The notes beneath the pieces are model-generated. The model saw only the letters and a list, made by a program, of their open reading frames with translations. It searched no databases and was not told where the DNA came from. Below are positions 6,427 through 9,819 of a stretch of DNA of 9,819 nucleotides, one piece after another. The stretch lies in the NCBI GenBank assembly GCA_016199255.1, contig JACQHA010000376.1, positions 1-9,819 on the forward strand. Reading direction: 5' to 3'. The DNA comes from Deinococcus sp. (lineage in GTDB: Bacteria > Deinococcota > Deinococci > JACQHA01). Position numbers and translations under genes: made by a program. Positions within the stretch are counted from its first letter, which is position 1. Each line of letters opens with the position of its first letter.

Positions 6427-7148
6427 TAGCTGCCTTTACCCGGTTTCTGAGCAGGAGCGCCGCCTGGCCTGCCGGCCAGGATCTGCACCCCGCGCGAGGT
6501 GCCCAGGCGCGTAGCCCCGGCCTGGATCATGGCTATGGCCTCCTGCCAGCTGGACACGCCGCCAGCGGCCTTGACGCCTAGTTTCTTTCCTACTGTCTGG
6601 CGCATGAGCGCCACATCGGCCACGGTAGCCCCGGCGATGGCGAAGCCAGTAGAGGTCTTGACAAAGTCTGCCTCAGCTCGGGCTGCCGCCCGGCAGGCCT
6701 GCACCTTTTCCTCATCGCTCAAGTAACAGATTTCGATAATCACTTTGAGCAGCGCTTTCCCAATGGAGCGGCGCACCCCGGCTATATCGGCCGCCACGCC
6801 TTTCCAGTCGCCAGCTTTGGCCAGCCCCAGGTGCACCACCATGTCTACTTCCTGGGCGCCCTGGGCCACTGCCCAGGTGGCCTCCGCCACTTTGGCGTGC
6901 GTGGCACAGACCCCCAGCGGGAAACCCACCACCGTGCATACCCCCACCCCCGAGCCAGCCAGCTCCTGCCGGGCCAGCGGCACATAAGAGGAGTTGACGC
7001 ACACTGTGGCAAAGGCATGCTGCCGCGCTTCCTGGCACAGTTGCTTGATGTCTCCTGGAGTGGCCACCGGCTTTAAGAGCGTGTGATCAATCAGCGCCGC
7101 TACCTGGGCCACTGAGAGCTGCTCAGCATGGGCAATGGGAGCTTTCAC
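6423..7148 (-). CDS. deoC: Deoxyribose-phosphate aldolase
   Basis: DeoC (DERA) is a cytoplasmic class I aldolase that splits 2-deoxy-D-ribose 5-phosphate into glyceraldehyde 3-phosphate and acetaldehyde, in deoxynucleoside breakdown. The 241-residue protein has all the family landmarks: LIDHTLLKP (19-27), CVN, VVGFPLG (73-79), D102 in EVDMV, LKVIIEICYLSDEEKV (134-149), the Schiff-base lysine K164 in VKTSTGF, K193 in VKAAGGV, and the phosphate-loop GATRLGTSRGV near 211-221. These match the catalytic Asp/Lys/Lys set known from E. coli DERA. The start is GTG at 7146-7148, with GGAGG at 7154-7158 on the minus strand and a 5-nt spacer. The tail after residue 224 (AGRPGGAPAQKPGKGSY) extends past the barrel and is rich in Gly, Pro and Lys. 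The gene is convergent with the DUF1499 gene and divergent from the SDR gene. No other deo gene is nearby. Confidence 0.97.
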   Translation of the reverse strand: MKAPIAHAEQLSVAQVAALIDHTLLKPVATPGDIKQLCQEARQHAFATVCVNSSYVPLARQELAGSGVGVCTVVGFPLGVCATHAKVAEATWAVAQGAQEVDMVVHLGLAKAGDWKGVAADIAGVRRSIGKALLKVIIEICYLSDEEKVQACRAAARAEADFVKTSTGFAIAGATVADVALMRQTVGKKLGVKAAGGVSSWQEAIAMIQAGATRLGTSRGVQILAGRPGGAPAQKPGKGSY

Positions 7149-7167
7149 ATCTACCTCCGCCCTTCAA

Positions 7168-7175
7168 GATATACT
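7168..7175. promoter_or_regulatory. Candidate -10 element(s) in the deoC/SDR divergent region
   Basis: The A/T island GATATACT stands out in a 100-bp GC-rich gap between two divergent genes. On the plus strand, TATACT (7170-7175) matches TATAAT at five of six positions and could serve the SDR gene, leaving a leader of about 70 nt. On the minus strand, TATATC could serve deoC with a short leader ahead of its GGAGG. The -35 elements are poor on both strands; TTCACA at 7144-7149 is 20 nt from the plus-strand -10, which is too far for a normal promoter. Confidence 0.35.
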
Positions 7176-7248
7176 CCCCAGGCGGTTGCCACCTCTACTG
7201 GCGGCAGGCTACTCTGTGGTCAGGGAGCGTGCCCATGAGGAGGACCAC

Positions 7249-8049
7249 ATGGCGACGCCGAAGCTGAAAGGCAGAACTGCCCTGGTCACCGGCGGTAGCA
7301 GGGGAATCGGCCGGGCCACGGCGTTGGCGCTGGCGCGCGAGGGCGCCCAGGTGGCGGTGATGGCCCGCACTGCCGCTGAAGTGGAGCAGACCGTAGACGA
7401 GATCACCGAGCAGGGCGGCACTTCCCTGGCAGTAGTGGCCAACGTAGGCAGCGAGGCAGAGGTGACCGCTGCCTTTGAGCGCGTCAGGCGGGAACTGGAC
7501 CACGTGGACATCCTGGTCAATAACGCCGCCGTCATCGGTCTGCCCGCTACTTTGGCGGAAGTGAGCATGGCAGAGTGGCGGCGGGTCATGGATGTTAACG
7601 TGATCGGCGCCTGGCTGTGTGCTCGAGCAGCGCTGCCTGACATGCTGGAGCGCCGCCGGGGGAAGATTATTAATATCTCCAGCGGCGCGGCAGTGCGCGC
7701 CCTGCCCCGGCTGGGCCTGTACTGCATTTCCAAGGCGGCGCTGGATCACATGACCCGCATCCTGGCAGTAGAGAGCAAGCCCCATGTGCAGGTGAACTGC
7801 TTCTACCCGGGCGTGGTGGACACCCAGATGCAGGCGGAGCTGCGCGCCGCCGGCGCTGAGGGGCTGGGGTCAGAGCTGCACGAGATGTTCATGGGCTTCT
7901 ATCGGCAGGGACAGCTCGTTGCTCCCGAGCGCCCGGCCGAGGCCATTGTCTGGCTGGCGTCCAGCGAAGCCAACAGCGTCACCGGCCGCATCATCACCAG
8001 CTACCAGGAGCTGGAGGCCATTAAAGCCGAGGTGGCCAAGAAGAACTAG
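7249..8049 (+). CDS. SDR-family NAD(P)-dependent oxidoreductase
   Basis: This 266-residue classical short-chain dehydrogenase/reductase is a cytoplasmic enzyme that interconverts alcohols and ketones. The Rossmann motif is TGGSRGIG (14-21), followed by NNAA (91-94), the conserved Asn in DVNVIG (117), and the catalytic set Ser145 in NISSGAA, Tyr158 and Lys162 in YCISK. FYPGVVDTQM (185-194) is the usual P-G segment after the active site. Arg18 in the glycine-rich loop and Arg40 after strand 2 favour NADP(H), which is inference. It resembles 3-oxoacyl-ACP reductase (FabG)-like members but has no hallmark fixing the substrate. The start ATG 7249 is set by AGGAGG (7238-7243) with a 5-nt spacer; the frame is open upstream, but that part overlaps deoC's start region and lacks a family match. 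It is the first gene of a likely four-gene operon with UPF0316, YbaK-like and HpaI-like genes. Confidence 0.93.
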   Translation: MATPKLKGRTALVTGGSRGIGRATALALAREGAQVAVMARTAAEVEQTVDEITEQGGTSLAVVANVGSEAEVTAAFERVRRELDHVDILVNNAAVIGLPATLAEVSMAEWRRVMDVNVIGAWLCARAALPDMLERRRGKIINISSGAAVRALPRLGLYCISKAALDHMTRILAVESKPHVQVNCFYPGVVDTQMQAELRAAGAEGLGSELHEMFMGFYRQGQLVAPERPAEAIVWLASSEANSVTGRIITSYQELEAIKAEVAKKN

Positions 8050-8064
8050 CCGGAGAGGCGATAA

Positions 8065-8070
8065 TATAGT
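8065..8070 (+). promoter_or_regulatory. Possible -10 box for a leaderless UPF0316 transcript
   Basis: TATAGT matches TATAAT at five of six bases and ends 6 nt before the ATG at 8077, the spacing expected if transcription starts at the A of the start codon. A longer GATAATATAGT island surrounds it. No -35 element is clear. The nearest Shine-Dalgarno-like GGAGAGG (8052-8058) is 18 nt from the ATG, too far to serve it well. Confidence 0.35.
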
Positions 8071-8076
8071 GCCACC

Positions 8077-8598
8077 ATGGAACCCTTGCTTGGCGCTCTC
8101 ACCATTTTCTCCTTCCGGATCATCGACGTGTCCATTGGCACCGTGCGCACCATTTTGGCCGTGCGCGGCCAGAAGTACGTGGCCGCCGCCCTGGGTCTGG
8201 TGGAGGCCACGGTGTTTGTGCTGGCTATTAGCCGGGTGATTACCCAATTGGACAACCTCTGGAACGTGGCAGGCTACGCCGCCGGCTTCGCCACCGGCAA
8301 CCTAGTGGGCATCACCATTGAAGGCTGGATGGCCCTGGGCTACCAGACAGTGCGCATCATCTCCCTTACGAAAGGCGACGCCATGGCCGACGCACTGCGC
8401 GCCGCGGGCTACGGCGTCACCGAGGTGCAGGGCGAAGGGCGCCAGGGGGCAGTGAAGATTCTGCTGGTGCTCATCCCCCGCAAGCGCCTGCCGGCACTGA
8501 TGAAGGCCATCAACCAGGAAGATCCTGACGCGTTCATCACCGTGGAGGAAGTGCGCAGCACTTTGCGCGGGTACTTGCCCCAAAGTAAGCGAAAGTAG
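8077..8598 (+). CDS. UPF0316 (DUF5698/DUF2179) membrane protein
   Basis: The 173-residue protein has the UPF0316 layout. Three N-terminal membrane helices (about 3-25, 34-54 and 63-84) form the DUF5698 part, with the family-typical stretches RIIDVSIGTVRTI and YAAGFATGNLVGI(T)IE. A soluble DUF2179 domain (about 92-165) follows, with TKGDAMADALRAAGYGVTEVQGEG, then VLIPRKRLPALMKAI and DPDAFITVEEV. DUF2179 domains are ligand-sensing or regulatory alpha/beta folds found attached to membrane proteins; the molecular role of UPF0316 is not established. The gene starts 27 nt after the SDR stop. The ATG lacks a well-placed ribosome site, and no in-frame alternative start is better. The gene is either read from a leaderless transcript (see 8065-8070) or depends on weak coupling with the SDR gene. 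Confidence 0.9.
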   Translation: MEPLLGALTIFSFRIIDVSIGTVRTILAVRGQKYVAAALGLVEATVFVLAISRVITQLDNLWNVAGYAAGFATGNLVGITIEGWMALGYQTVRIISLTKGDAMADALRAAGYGVTEVQGEGRQGAVKILLVLIPRKRLPALMKAINQEDPDAFITVEEVRSTLRGYLPQSKRK

Positions 8599-8601
8599 CA
8601 G

Positions 8602-8607
8602 TACAAT
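8602..8607 (+). promoter_or_regulatory. Possible -10 box upstream of the YbaK-like gene
   Basis: TACAAT matches TATAAT at five of six bases, in the 34-nt gap before the GTG at 8633 and upstream of its ribosome site. No convincing -35 lies 16-18 nt upstream; TTGCCC at 8575-8580 is 21 nt away. It could be an internal operon promoter, but one short motif proves little. Confidence 0.25.
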
Positions 8608-8632
8608 CACCCGGGGTCTAAGGGAGGGATCA

Positions 8633-9118
8633 GTGGCCCAGGAGGCAACTGAGCAGGTGCGCCGCTACCTCAAAGAGCAAGGCGTGGAGGTAGAGATCAG
8701 GCAGTTTCCCCAGGGCACCCAAACTGCTCAGCAGGCAGCAGCGGCACTTGGGACTCAGGTGGCGTGCATTGTCAAGTCGCTGGTGTTCGCCGCCGATGGC
8801 CAGCCGGTGCTGGTATTGTGCTCCGGCGACCGGCGGGTGGATGTGGCGAAACTGGCCCGGCTGTGCGGCGCCCAGGCAGTAGCGCAGGCGGACGCTAGAT
8901 TGGCCAAGGAATGGACCGGCTATGCCATTGGCGGTGTGCCACCTGTAGCACACCCCCGGCGGCTGCGCACCTTTATCGACCAGCACCTGCTGGACCACCC
9001 CCAGGTGTTTGCCGCGGCCGGCACTGGCACGGCAGTATTCGGCATCGCCTCCCGGACATTGGCCCAGGTCACCGGCGGAGAGCTGGCAGACGTCACCGAG
9101 GAGGAGAGGAGCTCATGA
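8633..9118 (+). CDS. YbaK/EbsC-family aminoacyl-tRNA deacylase
   Basis: The 161-residue protein spans one YbaK/ProRS-editing domain. Members in bacteria hydrolyse mischarged aminoacyl-tRNAs in trans, for example Cys-tRNA(Pro) or Ala-tRNA(Pro). Visible marks are the helix TAQQAAAALG (31-40), the segment VACIVKSLVF with the conserved Lys48, VLCSGDRRVD (61-70), and GYAIGGVPPVAHP (96-108), which fits the GYxxGGxxP loop of the family. The Gly usually seen after the second Pro is not present (VPPVAH), so substrate choice may differ from E. coli YbaK. The start is GTG 8633, with GGAGGG at 8623-8628 and a 4-nt spacer. The stop TGA overlaps the ATG of the next gene (ATGA, 9115-9118), so translation of the two is probably coupled. 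Confidence 0.92.
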   Translation: MAQEATEQVRRYLKEQGVEVEIRQFPQGTQTAQQAAAALGTQVACIVKSLVFAADGQPVLVLCSGDRRVDVAKLARLCGAQAVAQADARLAKEWTGYAIGGVPPVAHPRRLRTFIDQHLLDHPQVFAAAGTGTAVFGIASRTLAQVTGGELADVTEEERSS

Positions 9119-9819
9119 AACCCAACAAGACCAAGCAGATTCTCAAGAATGGCGGCAGCGCCATTGGCACCATGGTGAGCGAGTTCACCTCGCCAGAGCT
9201 GGGGCGCTTGTTAGCCGCGGCGGGGTTCGACTTTATCATTATTGATAACGAAAACTCCACCCACAGCTTCGAGTCCGATTCAGCCATTATCCGCTCGGCT
9301 GCTGACTGGGGCCTCACGCCCCTGGTGCGGGTCACCGACACCGAGTATCACTTAATTGCCCGCACCCTGGATGCCGGCGCCCAGGGGCTGATGGTGCCCC
9401 GGGTGGAGACCAGGCCGCAGGTGGAGCGCATTGTGAACAGCGTGAAATACCCCCCGGTGGGCCGCCGGGGCTGGGGGGTGCGGCCGGTGCACACCGACTA
9501 CGAAGCGGTGACGGTGCCAGAGACTATTGCCCATTTGAACGCCCACAGCCTGGTGATTATCCAGATCGAGACCAAGCTGGCCCTGGATAACCTCGATGAC
9601 CTGCTGAGCGTGCCGGGGGTGGATGTGGCGCTGATTGGCCCAAACGACCTGTCCATCTCCCTGGGCGTGCCTGGGGAGCTGCGCCACAAGAAAATGGTGG
9701 CCGGCGGCGACGCGGTGGTGGCCGCCTGCCAGCGGCACGGGGTGGCAGCCGGCATTCACGTGGGCAACACCGAAGACCTTTTGTTCTGGCACAGCCGGGG
9801 GATGCGCGCCTTGATGTGC
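9115..9819 (+). CDS. HpcH/HpaI-family aldolase (3' end beyond window)
   Basis: This 235-residue N-terminal part runs off the right edge; a typical member is 250-270 residues, so only the end is missing. It has the HpcH/HpaI (PF03328) barrel: SPELGRLLAAAGFDFIIID (27-44), LVRV with the substrate-binding Arg, DAGAQGLMVPRVE, RRGWGVRP, then the metal ligands, Glu in IIQIET and Asp in IGPNDLSISLG. Family members cleave 2-oxo-4-hydroxy acids to pyruvate plus an aldehyde, using a divalent metal. The position that is normally His in the DxEH motif is Asn here (residue 47, DNENSTHSFE), see Findings; a His at residue 50 is close by. AGGAG lies 5' of the ATG at 9106-9110, and the start overlaps the YbaK-like stop by ATGA. 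With the SDR upstream this suggests a small carbon-catabolic operon; the exact substrate is unknown. Confidence 0.92.
   Translation, partial: MKPNKTKQILKNGGSAIGTMVSEFTSPELGRLLAAAGFDFIIIDNENSTHSFESDSAIIRSAADWGLTPLVRVTDTEYHLIARTLDAGAQGLMVPRVETRPQVERIVNSVKYPPVGRRGWGVRPVHTDYEAVTVPETIAHLNAHSLVIIQIETKLALDNLDDLLSVPGVDVALIGPNDLSISLGVPGELRHKKMVAGGDAVVAACQRHGVAAGIHVGNTEDLLFWHSRGMRALMC

Noticed and set aside
7135..7248. Upstream extension of the SDR frame
   Set aside because: It overlaps the deoC start and promoter region, has no SDR similarity, and AGGAGG points to ATG 7249.
8071..8080. Eukaryote-like GCCACCATGG context at the UPF0316 start
   Set aside because: All surrounding genes use bacterial signals and operon packing; the match is a coincidence.
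1..9819. CRISPR arrays, tRNA genes, insertion sequences, phage or toxin-antitoxin genes
   Set aside because: Read through by eye on both strands; no regularly spaced repeats, cloverleaf sequences, transposase motifs or terminal inverted repeats were found.

Overview
This window is GC-rich bacterial chromosome with dense gene packing. It uses both ATG and GTG starts, has Shine-Dalgarno sites of the AGGAGG/GGAGG type, and encodes Sec and lipoprotein signal peptides. The gene mix is a TolB-like propeller protein, a DUF5060-type glycosidase, a GH99/GH71-like lipoprotein, a UPF0316 membrane protein, and an SDR with an HpcH/HpaI aldolase. That would fit a free-living heterotroph, perhaps Chloroflexota or a similar deep lineage. 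The phylum is a guess from gene content, not something the sequence proves. I saw no mobile element, CRISPR array, tRNA or rRNA.

Layout. (1) 1-620: the 3' end of a beta-propeller (PD40/TolB-like) gene, cut by the window edge. (2) 750-1366: a small membrane protein (+) and a two-CBS-domain protein (-), whose stop codons overlap tail to tail. (3) 1564-5163: two exported carbohydrate-active proteins, 18 bp apart. The first has a DUF5060 domain, a clan GH-A-like barrel and a C-terminal PHP/CehA-like metal site; the second is a GH99/GH71-like lipoprotein. (4) 5303-6426: an orphan lipoprotein with its own plausible promoter, a perfect 26-bp palindrome, and a DUF1499 protein. (5) 6423-7148 (-): deoxyribose-phosphate aldolase DeoC, again with its stop codon overlapping that of its convergent neighbour. 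(6) 7249-9819 (+): a probable operon of an SDR oxidoreductase, a UPF0316 membrane protein, a YbaK-like aminoacyl-tRNA deacylase and an HpcH/HpaI-family aldolase. The last two overlap by ATGA, and the aldolase runs off the window end.

How the genes relate. The two exported glycosidase-like proteins probably act together on an extracellular or surface glycan, but no sugar transporter or regulator is visible, so the substrate is unknown. DeoC is a housekeeping catabolic enzyme with its own divergent promoter. The SDR and the HpaI-like aldolase could serve one pathway for oxo- or hydroxy-acids, with UPF0316 and YbaK as passengers; that is inference.

The most unusual items are the glycosidase-PHP fusion with an apparently incomplete PHP domain, an Asn where the HpaI family normally has its catalytic His, the perfect palindrome at 5954-5979, and a possible leaderless start for the UPF0316 gene. 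I found no clear case for a wholly new defence or mobile system here.
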